A DNA stretch of 64,000 nucleotides. Origin: Hyphococcus luteus (GTDB lineage: Bacteria; Pseudomonadota; Alphaproteobacteria; Caulobacterales; Parvularculaceae). The stretch lies in the NCBI RefSeq assembly GCF_002943565.1, contig NZ_PJCH01000005.1, positions 310,001-374,000 on the forward strand. Direction: 5' to 3'. This document shows, in pieces, positions 50,165 through 59,403 of the stretch; position 1 is the stretch's first letter; every line of letters starts with the position of its first letter. A model generated the notes under the pieces. That model did no database searches. It saw only the letters and a program-made list of their open reading frames with translations, and had not been told where the DNA came from. The position numbers and the translations under genes were made by a program.

Positions 50165-51433
50165 ATGAACAGCCTCAAGACTCTTGGCGCCCTTGTCGCC
50201 GGCGTCATTCTTCTGGCGGCCTTTTACGGCGCCGCCTTCAAGAACGATTCCTTTTCGGCCAATATCGAAACCGATGACGGCGAAGGCGTTCGGCAGGTCG
50301 TGCATGGCGACCGCGGCGAGTTCTCCCTCAACCGCGACGGCCTCAAGATCAAAGCCTCCTGGCGCGGCGATTACGAGTTGAGCGAAGACGGCGAAGATAT
50401 TGCGAGCCTCGATAAGAAGCTTGAAATCAGCCGCGAGGAAGGCGGCCATTCCGAGCGCGCCGTCTTCGAGCGCGACGGCGACGGCGTCGACCGCAGCTAT
50501 TATCTCGACGGCGACAAGCAGGGCGACACCGCCGAGACGCAAGAAGCGATCCGCGGCCTTCTCGCCGCCTTTCTCGGCGCCAGCGGCGTCAAGGCCGAAG
50601 AGCGCACAGCGATCCTGTTGCGCCGGGGCGGGCCCGATGCGGTGATCAGCGAGATCGGCGCCGTTTACGGCGATCATGCGCGCCAGCGCTATACCGCCGA
50701 GCTTACTGAACAGGCCGACCTTTCGGGCGATCAGCTGCGCGCGCTGCTGGAGGCCCTGAAAGCCATCGACTCCGATCACGACATGCGCATGGCGCTGGGC
50801 GCCATTCTCGAAAACGAAACCATCACGCCCGACGCGACGCCGGTGATTCTCGAAACGGCGGGCCGCATCGAAAGCGACTACGATCTGCGCCGGCTGATCG
50901 AAACCATCGCCGAAAAACCCATGAGCCCGGAAGCGGTGAAGCTCGCAATCAAAATGATCGGCCGCATCGACAACGATCATAATCTGCGGCGCGCGGCGGA
51001 GGCGCTTCTGGAGCAGGACAGCCTGACGCCCGCCATGGCGGCGGAGATTATCGATCTCGCCGCCGACCGCCTCGACTCCGATCACGACATGCGGCTGCTG
51101 CTCGGCGAAACGGCGCCCTATCTGGCGGCCGACGGCGACGCGGCGACCGCCTGGGTCGCGGCGCTCGGCGCCGTCGACTCCGATCACGACAAGCGTCTCG
51201 CCCTCTCCGACGCGGCGAATGAGGAGGGCCTGTCCGACGACGTCATGCGCAAGCTGATCGAGGCGACGGAAAAAATAGAGTCCGACAGCGACCGGCGGCT
51301 CGCCCTCGAAACTTTCGCCAGCCGCGCGAAGACAACGCCTGCGCTGCTTGAGGCCTATGAAACGGCGGCGCGCGGCATCTCCTCGGATTCCGAGCGCGAC
51401 CGCGCGCTCGACGCCGCCGGGCTTGAAGACTAA
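50165..51433 (+). CDS. Membrane-anchored protein with seven 34-residue SD-x-D-x-R repeats
   Basis: The 422-residue product has an N-terminal membrane anchor (about residues 6-25), a soluble beta-like domain (about 28-125) and then seven tandem repeats starting at about residues 201, 235, 268, 303, 337, 371 and 405. Each begins with a motif like IDSDHDMR, IESDYDLR or VDSDHDKR and continues as two helices, HEAT-like. Similar SD-x-D-x-R repeats occur in the C-terminal part of some M56 (BlaR1-type) peptidases, but no peptidase motif is present here. Probably extracytoplasmic binding scaffold; function unknown. Confidence 0.65.
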   Translation: MNSLKTLGALVAGVILLAAFYGAAFKNDSFSANIETDDGEGVRQVVHGDRGEFSLNRDGLKIKASWRGDYELSEDGEDIASLDKKLEISREEGGHSERAVFERDGDGVDRSYYLDGDKQGDTAETQEAIRGLLAAFLGASGVKAEERTAILLRRGGPDAVISEIGAVYGDHARQRYTAELTEQADLSGDQLRALLEALKAIDSDHDMRMALGAILENETITPDATPVILETAGRIESDYDLRRLIETIAEKPMSPEAVKLAIKMIGRIDNDHNLRRAAEALLEQDSLTPAMAAEIIDLAADRLDSDHDMRLLLGETAPYLAADGDAATAWVAALGAVDSDHDKRLALSDAANEEGLSDDVMRKLIEATEKIESDSDRRLALETFASRAKTTPALLEAYETAARGISSDSERDRALDAAGLED

Positions 51434-51452
51434 ACGGCCCATCCTTTGCGAC

Positions 51453-51514
51453 GCAAACATTCCCTCATTTTGAGGGCGGCGAAGCAGCGTCGCGAAGGAC
51501 GAGGGAATGTTTGC
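51453..51514 (+). repeat. Palindromic repeat related to the element at 34346
   Basis: GCAAACATTCCCTC (51453-51466) and its exact complement (51501-51514) bracket an inner hairpin CCCTCA / TGAGGG and the stretch GCGTCGCGAAGGACGAGGG, close to GCGTCTCGAAGGACGAAGGG in the other element. It sits between two convergent genes and could act as terminator. Confidence 0.65.
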
Positions 51515-51545
51515 GCCTCAGGATGAGGGTCAAACATGCGTTTAT

Positions 51546-53315
51546 CTATAACCCCGGCTCTTTTACCGAAGAGGGCATCCTGATGTCGTCCACCATCGCC
51601 CGCACTGCAACCGGCGTCGGCGCCGTATAGCGCGAGACGGCGACTGCAAGGATGAAGTTAAGCGCCATGCCGATAACGCCGATCCCCTCGGGCGAAATCC
51701 CGAACAGCCAGTGATCCGCATCGTTTACGGCGCCGAACCAGGGCGATTTGAAATAAACGATATAGGCGAGGGTGAAGACGAGCCCGGCCACCATGCCGGC
51801 GACTGCGCCCTCGCGATTGATGCGCTTGAAAAAGATGCCCATGAGAATGGCCGGAAACAGCGAGGCGGCGGCCAGCCCGAAAGCGAGCGCCACGACCTGC
51901 GCCACAAAGCCCGGCGGATTGATCCCGAGATAGCCCGCGACCAGGATCGCCGCGGCCGCCGCGCCGCGCGCCGCCCTCAGCTCGGTCTTTTCCGTGATCT
52001 GTGGACGGAAGGTTTTCTTTAAAAGATCGTGGCTGATGGCTGTCGAGATGACGAGCAAGAGCCCCGCCGCCGTCGACAGCGCCGCCGCGACCCCGCCCGC
52101 GGCGACGAGCGCAATCACCCAGCCGGGCAGCTTCGCAATCTCCGGATTGGCGAGCACCATGATGTCCCGGTCCACATGAATTTCGTTGCCGTTCGCCGTT
52201 GGCGCGTTGTTGAGACGCCGCTCGCCATGGGCGCCCGTCCCGTCCGCATAATCCGGGCGGCCTTCGAAGGGCGCGCCGGGACCGTACTGGATGACGCCGT
52301 CGCCGTTCTTGTCGAGCCACGCGATGAGGCCGATGCCTTCCCACCCTTTCACCCACCCCGGCGCCTCGGCGTAGGATTTTTCATGAACGCTTTCGATGAA
52401 ATTGAGGCGCGCGAACGCCCCCACCGCAGGCGCGGTCGTGTAGAGTATCGCGATGAAGGCGAGCGCATAGCCGGCGGACTTCCTTGCATCGGAAACTTTC
52501 GGCACGGTGAAAAAGCGCACGATGACATGGGGAAGACCCGCCGTCCCCACCATCAAGGCGAGCGTGATCGCAAAGATGTCGATCTTCGATTTCGTTCCTT
52601 CGGTGAAAGCGGCGAAGCCTAGGTCCACGAGCGCCGCGTCGAGCTTTTCCAACACCGGAACGCCGGCCTCCGCCGCATCGGCGCCAAGACCCAGCTGCGG
52701 GATGGGATTGCCGGTGACCAGCATGGAGATGAAAACCGCCGGCACCAGATAAGCGAAAATCAAGACGCAATATTGCGCGACCTGCGTGTAGGTGATGCCC
52801 TTCATGCCGCCGAGCACGGCGTAGAAGAAGACAACACCCATGCCGGTGACGACGCCCCACTGGATCGGCATGTCGAGAAAGCGCGAAAAGACGACGCCGA
52901 CGCCGCGCATCTGCCCGGCGATGTAAGTGAACGAGACGACGATCAGGCAAATGACGGCGACGACCCGCGCGGCTTTTGAATAATAGCGCTCGCCGATGAA
53001 GTCCGGCACGGTGAACTGGCCGAATTTGCGCAAATAGGGCGCAAGCAACAGCGCCAGGAGGACATAGCCGCCGGTCCAGCCCATGAGATAGACGCTGGCG
53101 TCATAACCGGCGAAAGCGATGATCCCCGCCATGGAGATGAACGAGGCCGCGCTCATCCAGTCGGCGGCCGTCGCCATGCCGTTGGCGATGGGGTGCACAT
53201 GCCCGCCGGCCACGTAAAATTCCGACGTCGACCCGGCCCGCGACCAGATCGCAATGCCGATATAAAGCGCGAAGGAAAGCCCGACGAAAATAAAGGTCAG
53301 CGTCTGCGCGTCCAT
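51546..53315 (-). CDS. Sodium:solute symporter family protein (ActP/VC_2705-like)
   Basis: A 589-residue carrier of the SSS family with about 13 membrane segments, seen from [37 protein letters not shown] and [18 protein letters not shown]. This subfamily, close to acetate permease, has an inserted extracytoplasmic loop (about residues 315-395) and is typically paired with a DUF4212 small subunit, which is the case here. The substrate is likely a short monocarboxylate, but this is inference. It starts 12 bp after the DUF4212 gene. Confidence 0.9.
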   Translation of the reverse strand: MDAQTLTFIFVGLSFALYIGIAIWSRAGSTSEFYVAGGHVHPIANGMATAADWMSAASFISMAGIIAFAGYDASVYLMGWTGGYVLLALLLAPYLRKFGQFTVPDFIGERYYSKAARVVAVICLIVVSFTYIAGQMRGVGVVFSRFLDMPIQWGVVTGMGVVFFYAVLGGMKGITYTQVAQYCVLIFAYLVPAVFISMLVTGNPIPQLGLGADAAEAGVPVLEKLDAALVDLGFAAFTEGTKSKIDIFAITLALMVGTAGLPHVIVRFFTVPKVSDARKSAGYALAFIAILYTTAPAVGAFARLNFIESVHEKSYAEAPGWVKGWEGIGLIAWLDKNGDGVIQYGPGAPFEGRPDYADGTGAHGERRLNNAPTANGNEIHVDRDIMVLANPEIAKLPGWVIALVAAGGVAAALSTAAGLLLVISTAISHDLLKKTFRPQITEKTELRAARGAAAAAILVAGYLGINPPGFVAQVVALAFGLAAASLFPAILMGIFFKRINREGAVAGMVAGLVFTLAYIVYFKSPWFGAVNDADHWLFGISPEGIGVIGMALNFILAVAVSRYTAPTPVAVRAMVDDIRMPSSVKEPGL

Positions 53316-53327
53316 GATGAGCCCCGC

Positions 53328-53606
53328 CTAATCGTCGCTGACGCCGAGGCGCCTTTCGATGGCGCGCATGCGCGCCGCATAGACAAAGATCAAAATCACA
53401 AAGGTGATGATCGATCCCTGCTGCGCGAACCAGAAGCCGAGCTTGAACCCGCCGATGCGGATATGATTGAGCGCGTCTGCGAAAAGGATGCCCGCCCCGA
53501 AGGAAACCGCGAACCAGATCGCGAGCAGCGCGCATAAGAGCTTCACATTCTCGCGCCAATAGGCGGCGGCGCGGTCCTCCGCCCTGGCCGGATTATCGTT
53601 GTTCAT
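53328..53606 (-). CDS. DUF4212 small subunit of the sodium:solute symporter
   Basis: A 92-residue, two-segment membrane protein of the DUF4212 family, annotated as the small subunit of certain sodium:solute symporters. Recognition: AAYWRENVKLLCALLAIWF, FGAGILFADALN and GFKLGFWFAQQGSIITFVIL. It directly precedes the large subunit, with the same transcript. The gene order small-large is standard. Confidence 0.9.
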   Translation of the reverse strand: MNNDNPARAEDRAAAYWRENVKLLCALLAIWFAVSFGAGILFADALNHIRIGGFKLGFWFAQQGSIITFVILIFVYAARMRAIERRLGVSDD

Positions 53607-53707
53607 GCCGTTTCCCTCCCGGTTGCGGGGAGCCTAATGGCGTTTCACGCGAAGTCCTAGCCTTTGCATTATTGCCAAACGCGCCGCGCCCGCGTACCCC
53701 CGGGCCC

Positions 53708-54949
53708 ATGACCGAGCCCCTCCGTCCCGCCCCAAAGCTTCCTTTCTGGGAGCTTGTCGCCATCGTCGCCGCGGCGATGGCGTTGAACGCGCTCGCCGTC
53801 GACATGATGTTGCCGGCGTTGGGAATCATCGGCGACGAACTCGGCGCGGCCCATCCCAATGACCGCCAGCTCATCATCATCGTCTATGTCATCGCCAACG
53901 GCGTCGCGCAGCTTTTCTTCGGACCGATTGTCGACCGCTTCGGGCGCAAACGCGTTCTTCTGTGGTCGCTGGCCGCCTATACGGCAGGCTCGCTTTTGAG
54001 CGTCATCGCCTCGTCTTTCACACTGCTGCTCGCAGCACGCGCTTTTCAGGGGGTCGCCACCGCCGCCACGCGCGTCGCCGCAGTCGCTGTCGTGCGCGAC
54101 CAGTGTTCAGGCCGGCGCATGGCGGAAGTGATGTCGCTCGCCATCACCATTTTCATGGCGGCGCCGATCCTGGCGCCCGGCATTGGCCAGCTCATTTTGT
54201 TCGCCGCGCCCTGGCGCTGGATTTTCATCGCGCTTCTCGTCTATGGCGCGCTCTTCGCCATCTGGGCGGCGCTGCGCCTGCCGGAAACCATGGCCCCGGA
54301 AGACAGAAAGCCGCTCCGGGCGGGCCCCATTGCAGCGTCTTACCTTCTCTTTGCACGCAACAAGATCTCCGTCGGCTATACATTGGCGGCGGCCTGCGTC
54401 TTCGGCGCCGTGTTCAGCTATATCAGCTCGGCCGAACAGGTATTCGTAGAAGTTTTCGGGCTTGGCGACGCCTTTGTGCTGGTCTTCGCCTTCATCGCCA
54501 GCTCTTTTGGGTTTTCGACGCTGATGAACTCGCGCATCGTGTCGCGTTTCGGCATGCGGCGCCTCTCCCACACCGCCTTGTTTGTCTTAATCGCCGCCAA
54601 CGGCCTGCACCTTCTTCTCATTGCGACGGTCGGCGAATCCCTGCCCGTCTTCATCGCCTGCATGATGATCTCGTTCTTTTGCATAGGGCTTATCGGTCCC
54701 AACGCCACGGCGCTCGCCATGGAGCCCATGGGCCATAACGCGGGGGCCGCGGCGGCGCTTAACGGTTTCGCCGGCACCACTATCGCCGGCCTTCTCGGCG
54801 GGCTGATCGGCGGGCAATATAACGGCACGACGACGCCCATGATCATCGGCTTCGCCACGCTTGGCGTGGTCTCCCTGTCCATTGTGCTGTGGGTCGAGAA
54901 CGGCAAACTCTTCGGCGTCGGCGAACCGGAACCGGAGCCGGCGGAATGA
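53708..54949 (+). CDS. Bcr/CflA family multidrug efflux MFS transporter
   Basis: A 413-residue, 12-segment major facilitator. The Bcr/CflA group is indicated by NALAVDMMLPALGIIGDELG at the first helix, QLFFGPIVDRFGRKRVL (MFS signature loop) and ATAATRVAAVAVVRDQCSG. Such pumps export drugs such as bicyclomycin or sulfonamides. ATG at 53708 is chosen over an upstream TTG because it begins the conserved N-terminus. Its stop overlaps the rimM start (ATGA), an uncommon coupling of an efflux pump to a ribosome-maturation gene. Confidence 0.88.
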   Translation: MTEPLRPAPKLPFWELVAIVAAAMALNALAVDMMLPALGIIGDELGAAHPNDRQLIIIVYVIANGVAQLFFGPIVDRFGRKRVLLWSLAAYTAGSLLSVIASSFTLLLAARAFQGVATAATRVAAVAVVRDQCSGRRMAEVMSLAITIFMAAPILAPGIGQLILFAAPWRWIFIALLVYGALFAIWAALRLPETMAPEDRKPLRAGPIAASYLLFARNKISVGYTLAAACVFGAVFSYISSAEQVFVEVFGLGDAFVLVFAFIASSFGFSTLMNSRIVSRFGMRRLSHTALFVLIAANGLHLLLIATVGESLPVFIACMMISFFCIGLIGPNATALAMEPMGHNAGAAAALNGFAGTTIAGLLGGLIGGQYNGTTTPMIIGFATLGVVSLSIVLWVENGKLFGVGEPEPEPAE

Positions 54950-55563
54950 ACGCGCCCAAAAGCGATAAAACGCACATCTGTCTCGGCGCGTTCGCAGGCG
55001 CGCACGGCGTCAAGGGCGACGCGAAGATCAAGACTTTCACCGAAACGCCGAAAGGGATCGCCGACTACGGTCCAGTGACAACCGAAGACGGCGCGCGGAC
55101 CTTTACGCTGAGCATCGTGAAAGTGCTGAGCGACGGCTTCGTCATTGCGCGCGCGCCCGAGCTTAAAAGCCGCGAAGACGCGCAAGCGCTCAAGGCCGCG
55201 CGGCTTTACGTGGATCGCGCCGCCTTGCCGGCGCCCGACGAAGACGAGTTTTATCTCGACGATCTCGTCGGCCTTAAAGCCTTCGATGAAAACGGCGCGC
55301 CGCTGGGCGAGGTGCGCGCCGTCTATAATTTCGGCGCCGGCGATTTGCTGGAGCTTGGAGACATTCCCGACGTCAAAGGCGTGCGGCTCGTCCCCTTCAC
55401 GAAAGAAGCGGTTCCGGCGGTCGACATTAACGCGGGCCGCGTCACCGTCTCCCGCGCGTTTCTCGACCTCGAGGACGAGCCGGTCCTCAAAAACGAGGAC
55501 GGCCAACTCGTCTCAAACGATGTCGACGTGGACCTCGACGCCATGCGCCAGGAAGACAGCTAG
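54946..55563 (+). CDS. rimM: 16S rRNA maturation factor RimM
   Basis: RimM assists 30S assembly by binding S19. The 205-residue protein has an N-terminal RimM domain beginning ICLGAFAGAHGVKGDAKIKT (about 12-31) and a C-terminal PRC-barrel (about 105-175) with EFYLDDLVGLKAFDENG and VRLVPFTKEAVPAVDI. Its first 4 bases overlap the MFS gene. The expected next gene, trmD, is displaced by 1.9 kb through a LysR/azoreductase pair. A second, incomplete copy of the PRC-barrel end lies just downstream. Confidence 0.95.
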   Translation: MNAPKSDKTHICLGAFAGAHGVKGDAKIKTFTETPKGIADYGPVTTEDGARTFTLSIVKVLSDGFVIARAPELKSREDAQALKAARLYVDRAALPAPDEDEFYLDDLVGLKAFDENGAPLGEVRAVYNFGAGDLLELGDIPDVKGVRLVPFTKEAVPAVDINAGRVTVSRAFLDLEDEPVLKNEDGQLVSNDVDVDLDAMRQEDS

Positions 55564-55606
55564 GCGCGCGTGGCCGCCTGCGGCCGCCATTCCCCGCGTC
55601 CCAAGC

Positions 55607-55684
55607 GTGCGCCTCGTCGCTTTCACGCGCGACAACATTCCGGCCGTCGACCTCGAGGACGGCTCCATCACCGTCCGGCGCGCC
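55607..55684 (+). pseudogene. Remnant of a second rimM 3' end
   Basis: Starting 44 bp after rimM, 26 codons align without gaps to rimM codons from 55381: VRLVAFTRDNIPAVDLEDG against VRLVPFTKEAVPAVDINAG, with 15 of 26 identical residues. It is out of frame with rimM, has no start codon of its own and runs into the convergent LysR gene, so it is not functional. It may be the tail of an ancestral or foreign rimM left after a rearrangement. Confidence 0.72.
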
Positions 55685-55727
55685 GGCGCGTCGACCTTTC
55701 CGGAAATGACAATAACCCGCCGGCGCC

Positions 55728-56624
55728 CTAATCGGCCTTATTCAAATGCGCTTCCAGCCAGCGCATAAAGTCGCGAACGCGCTTCGCCTCAAGACGCTCC
55801 GGCAGGCATAGAGCGACATATTCCGCGCCGTCCAGCCGGACCTCCGGGCGAAAGGGCGCAAGCAGCCTTCGCGCCACCATGTCGCCGGCCAGCGCGGAAC
55901 TCGCCAGCACCAGCCCCTGTCCGGCGATGGCGGCCTGAAGCGCGTAATATTCCTCGTCAAACGTCACGACGCGCAAGTCCGGCGCCGGCGCCGCCTCGCC
56001 CGCGGCGGCGAGCCAGCGCTCCCAGGAGACATGTTTCAAGACCGGCCGGCGCCAGCGCGTCGCCAGCAGCGGCGCGTCCTTGCAAGAACCAAACGTCTCA
56101 ACCAGTCCGGGCGCGCCGTAAACGCCAAACGTTTCGCCCAGCAACGCAGCCGCATGAAGCTCCGGATACGGACCGTGTCCGTAGCGGATCGCAATGTCGA
56201 CTTGCCGCTCCCGGCGCAAATCCACCGGCTCGGCGCCGGTGAGCAATTGCACGCTGATCTCCGGATGGCGCGCATAAAACGCCGGCAGATGCGGCGCGAG
56301 CCGCAGCGCGGCGAAGGCCGGCGTCGTCGTCACCGTGAGCGTGGCCTGCGCCGCCGCGATGCGCTCCAGCGCCTGCCTGATCTGCAACAGGCCGCTGCCG
56401 ACGGCGGCCGCCAGCACCTCGCCGGATCGGGTCAGCGCGACCGCGCGCGGGCGGCGCGCAAACAACGCAATCCCCAGCGCCTCTTCGAGCCCGCGCACCT
56501 GATGCGACACCGCCGTCGGCGTCACCCCCAACTCCTCGGCGGCGGCCTTGAAGCTGCCGAGGCGCGCCGCCGCTTCAAACGTGCGCAGCGCCGACGGCGA
56601 TGGCATTTTCCCGAACATAGTCAT
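55728..56624 (-). CDS. LysR family transcriptional regulator (GcvA-like)
   Basis: A 298-residue LysR-type regulator. The N-terminal helix-turn-helix reads LRTFEAAARLGSFKAAAEEL then TPTAVSHQVRGLEEALG (about 11-50); the rest is the effector-binding domain. The first helix pattern is typical of the GcvA subgroup. A dyad (56628-56650) begins 4 bp before its start codon, and an azoreductase gene is divergent, so this regulator most likely controls both itself and that gene. Confidence 0.93.
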   Translation of the reverse strand: MTMFGKMPSPSALRTFEAAARLGSFKAAAEELGVTPTAVSHQVRGLEEALGIALFARRPRAVALTRSGEVLAAAVGSGLLQIRQALERIAAAQATLTVTTTPAFAALRLAPHLPAFYARHPEISVQLLTGAEPVDLRRERQVDIAIRYGHGPYPELHAAALLGETFGVYGAPGLVETFGSCKDAPLLATRWRRPVLKHVSWERWLAAAGEAAPAPDLRVVTFDEEYYALQAAIAGQGLVLASSALAGDMVARRLLAPFRPEVRLDGAEYVALCLPERLEAKRVRDFMRWLEAHLNKAD

Positions 56625-56627
56625 TTT

Positions 56628-56650
56628 ATAGATGAATTTTACTCATCTAT
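56628..56650 (+). promoter_or_regulatory. LysR-type operator dyad
   Basis: Perfect 8-bp arms ATAGATGA and TCATCTAT are spaced by 7 bases, fitting the T-N11-A layout of LysR binding sites. It lies immediately upstream of the LysR start and 129 bp from the azoreductase start. Confidence 0.6.
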
Positions 56651-56677
56651 CGATGATTATTTATCCTTTGTAATTCC

Positions 56678-56691
56678 TTGATTTAAATCAC
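56678..56691 (+). promoter_or_regulatory. FNR/Anr-like site upstream of azoR
   Basis: TTGATTTAAATCAC matches nine of ten defined positions of the FNR consensus TTGAT-N4-ATCAA. It is 88 bp before the azoreductase start. Such sites occur by chance, so the call is tentative. Confidence 0.35.
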
Positions 56692-56779
56692 ATTTCTCAG
56701 TCATCGCCAGATGAAAGGCGACTTTTCGCAACATCGCACAGAGCCGGGCGCCGCCCCGGCCGATGAAAGGAGCCGCGAC

Positions 56780-57460
56780 ATGCCCACGCTTTTGAGACTG
56801 GACGCCAGCGCCAACACATCATCGTCCCTGACCCGCGCCCTCGCCGACCGCTTTGTCGACGAATGGCGCGCCTTGCGGCCTGACGACCGACTCATCCGCC
56901 GGGACGTCGGCGCAACGCCCCCGCCGGCGCTTTCGGAAGCGTTCCTCGCCGCGGCGTTCGAAAAGGGCGAGCGCAGCGCGGATCAACACGCCGTGCTGAA
57001 ACTGTCGGACGAATTGATCGGCGAGCTCGAAGCCGCCGACGTCATCGTCATCGCGACGCCGATGTATAATTACGGCATGCCCGCCGCCCTGAAGGCCTGG
57101 TTCGATCAGGTGATCCGCATCAACAAGACGTTTTCGTTCGACCTCGCCCGCGGCGACCGGCCGCTCGAACCCATCTTGAACGGCAAAACGCTGGCGGTAT
57201 TGACGTCGAGCGGCGAATTCGGCTTCGCGCCGGGCGGGCTCAACGAAAGCGCCGGCCATCTGGTGCCGCATATCCGGACCTGCGCCAAATATCTCGGCGC
57301 GGATCACATCCGCCATGTCGGCATCGAATATCAGGAGTTCGGCGACGCGCGCCACCGCGCATCCAAGGAAGCCGCTTTCGCGGCGATCCCGGACCTCGTT
57401 GCAGAACTCTCCTCGCGCGCACCCGATGACGACCGCGCAGAACCGGCGTTCGCCTCCTAG
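56780..57460 (+). CDS. azoR: FMN-dependent NADH-azoreductase (AzoR family)
   Basis: A 226-residue flavodoxin-like quinone/azo reductase. Recognition: MPTLLRLDASANTSSSLTRA at the start for FMN phosphate binding, APMYNYG-type motif as TPMYNYGMPAALKAWFDQVI (about 96-115) and the Gly-rich loop SSGEFGF. AzoR reduces quinones and azo compounds and protects against electrophiles. ATG at 56780 is preceded by AAGGAG with 7 nt spacing, the best start in the region. It is divergent from a LysR regulator, a common pairing, and interrupts the rimM-trmD order. Confidence 0.88.
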   Translation: MPTLLRLDASANTSSSLTRALADRFVDEWRALRPDDRLIRRDVGATPPPALSEAFLAAAFEKGERSADQHAVLKLSDELIGELEAADVIVIATPMYNYGMPAALKAWFDQVIRINKTFSFDLARGDRPLEPILNGKTLAVLTSSGEFGFAPGGLNESAGHLVPHIRTCAKYLGADHIRHVGIEYQEFGDARHRASKEAAFAAIPDLVAELSSRAPDDDRAEPAFAS

Positions 57461-57500
57461 CTTGCGCAGCCCCGCCCCCCGTGCCATCTGACCGGCCATC

Positions 57501-58226
57501 ATGTGGCAGGCCACCGTCCTCACTCTCTATCCGGAGCTGTTTCCGGGGCCTTTGGGCGCCTCCATCCTCGGACGGAGCGCGGGCGAGGGCCTGTGGGGGC
57601 TCGATACGGTCAATATCCGGGATTTTTCCGACAATAAGTACGGCTCGGTGGACGCGCCGCCCGCCGGCGGCGGCGCCGGGCTCGTCATGCGGGCCGACAT
57701 CCTCGCCGCCGCCATCGATTCCGTTCCCCGAAACGACCGGCCGATCCTGTGCCTTTCGCCCCGGGGGAAACCCTTCACCCAGGCCCGCGCGAGGGAGCTT
57801 TCCCACGGACCCGGCCTCATAGCGCTATGCGGCCGGTTCGAGGGGGTCGACGAACGGATTTTCGAGGCCCGGGACGTCGAGGAAGTCTCGATCGGGGATT
57901 TCGTCCTCGCCGGCGGAGAAATCGCCGCCATGGCCCTGATCGAGGCTTGCGTCCGGCTCATTCCGGGGGTATTGGGCTCGGCTTCCTCCCTCGGGGAGGA
58001 AAGCTTTGAGGGCGGGCTGTTGGAATATCCCCAATATGCGCGCCCGCGCGAATTCGAGGGCCGGGCCATCCCGGACGTGCTGCTCTCAGGCGATCACCAG
58101 AAAATCGCCGAGTGGCGGCGCAAAAAAGCGGAAGAAATAACGCGGACGCGACGACCGGACCTCGCCGAGAGGTTTTCATCCGACGGTCCTATCCGGCGCG
58201 GCAAGAACAAGGAACCGAAGCGATGA
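57501..58226 (+). CDS. trmD: tRNA (guanine-N1)-methyltransferase
   Basis: TrmD methylates G37 of tRNAs next to the anticodon, preventing frameshifts. The 241-residue protein begins [20 protein letters not shown], has the knot-forming stretch [14 protein letters not shown] (about 108-121), and [19 protein letters not shown], the binding site for S-adenosylmethionine. Start and length are standard. It overlaps rplS by 4 bp. Normally it follows rimM; here azoR and lysR lie between, although its 40-bp distance from azoR would allow readthrough from that promoter. Confidence 0.96.
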   Translation: MWQATVLTLYPELFPGPLGASILGRSAGEGLWGLDTVNIRDFSDNKYGSVDAPPAGGGAGLVMRADILAAAIDSVPRNDRPILCLSPRGKPFTQARARELSHGPGLIALCGRFEGVDERIFEARDVEEVSIGDFVLAGGEIAAMALIEACVRLIPGVLGSASSLGEESFEGGLLEYPQYARPREFEGRAIPDVLLSGDHQKIAEWRRKKAEEITRTRRPDLAERFSSDGPIRRGKNKEPKR

Positions 58227-58594
58227 ACATCATCGAAGAACTCGAAAAAGAACACATGGCCGAGCTCGGCAAGGACGTGCCGGAATTCGCCGCGGGCGAC
58301 ACCGTGCGCGTCAACGTCAAAGTGCGCGAAGGCGAGCGCGAACGCATCCAGGCCTTTGAAGGCGTGTGCATCGCCAAGAACGGCGGCGGCCTTCAGGAAA
58401 GCTTCACCGTGCGCAAAATCTCCTTCGGCGAAGGCGTCGAGCGGGTCTTCCCGGTCTATTCGCCGTTGGTCGACTCCATCGACGTCGTGCGCCGCGGCAA
58501 GGTGCGCCGCGCCAAGCTTTATTACCTGCGCGAGCGCCGCGGCAAGTCGGCCCGGATCACCGAAAAGGTCGATCGCCGCGCCAAGAACGCGTAA
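58223..58594 (+). CDS. rplS: 50S ribosomal protein L19
   Basis: L19 sits at the subunit interface. The 123-residue protein begins [12 protein letters not shown] and has [37 protein letters not shown] and [20 protein letters not shown], all conserved. It overlaps the trmD stop by 4 bp (ATGA) and is followed by a strong terminator, closing the trmD-rplS transcript. Confidence 0.98.
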   Translation: MNIIEELEKEHMAELGKDVPEFAAGDTVRVNVKVREGERERIQAFEGVCIAKNGGGLQESFTVRKISFGEGVERVFPVYSPLVDSIDVVRRGKVRRAKLYYLRERRGKSARITEKVDRRAKNA

Positions 58595-58620
58595 GCCTCA
58601 ACAGACAAGACCGATAAACC

Positions 58621-58657
58621 AGCGCGGGCGGGACCTAAATCCCGCCCGCGCTTTCGT
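58621..58657 (+). terminator. Terminator after rplS
   Basis: Perfect 13-bp arms AGCGCGGGCGGGA and complement around a 6-base loop, followed by TTTCGTTT. It also overlaps the end of the convergent acetyltransferase gene region. Confidence 0.88.
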
Positions 58658-59143
58658 TTATTCGGTGTCCAGACGGTATTTCAGGAAAACGGCCCCGTCA
58701 TACTCCGTCTCGCCTACAAATGCGGCGCCGAGCCGGTTAAGCCCGCCGAGCTGCTTGCGCGACGGCGGCAGCAGGAACGTCACATAGGGAATGCGTTTAT
58801 CGGCGATGGCAAAGCCGATCGCCTTTCTGACAATGCGCGCGCCAAGCCCGAAACACTCAGGCTTCAACACCAAGCCGAAATCCCATTCATCGCCTTCCTT
58901 CTGAAATCCGCCCCATCCGGCATAGGCGCCGTCGCTGAGAAACGCCCAGTGGCCGAGGCCGTCGCGGCGCCAGCGCTCTTCCTTGGCGGCGACGAATTCA
59001 TCACAGACGCGCCGGTCCCAGCCGCCCGTCAGGAGCGGCATGTGCCGGGCGACGCGGGGGTCGGACATATGCGCGATAATCTCGCCGGGCGCGATGTCAG
59101 TCAGACGCGCAAAGGCGATCTCGGGGTCGGTATGGGGCGTCAC
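58658..59143 (-). CDS. GNAT family N-acetyltransferase
   Basis: A 161-residue GNAT-fold protein. The acetyl-CoA binding region is FGLVLKPECFGLGARIVRKA (about 89-108), a weak match to the R/Q-x-x-G-x-G/A motif, and the N-terminal part has HMSDPRVARHMPLL, as in Rim-type acetyltransferases. Substrate unknown. The 260 bp after its start (59144-59403) contain no gene. Confidence 0.75.
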   Translation of the reverse strand: MTPHTDPEIAFARLTDIAPGEIIAHMSDPRVARHMPLLTGGWDRRVCDEFVAAKEERWRRDGLGHWAFLSDGAYAGWGGFQKEGDEWDFGLVLKPECFGLGARIVRKAIGFAIADKRIPYVTFLLPPSRKQLGGLNRLGAAFVGETEYDGAVFLKYRLDTE

Positions 59144-59403
59144 CAGCGCATCCTCCGGGATTTGAGCGGCAAGGCTTTACCACCCGGGGCGCGGGCGCCG
59201 TAAGCCCCGGCCCGCGTCTCCGCCATCACATGATAACGGATCGCTTTCACATTTTATCGAGCGGACAGGCGGGCGCCTGCGCTCTTAAGGAGCAAGCCCT
59301 TCATCTTTTTCGGAAATTCCCGGCGCCCCGCGCCCCGCGCGGAAAACGGTGACTCTTGCGCATGCCGCTGTTACCCTTTTCTCACGCGCATCAGGGGGAA
59401 ACG

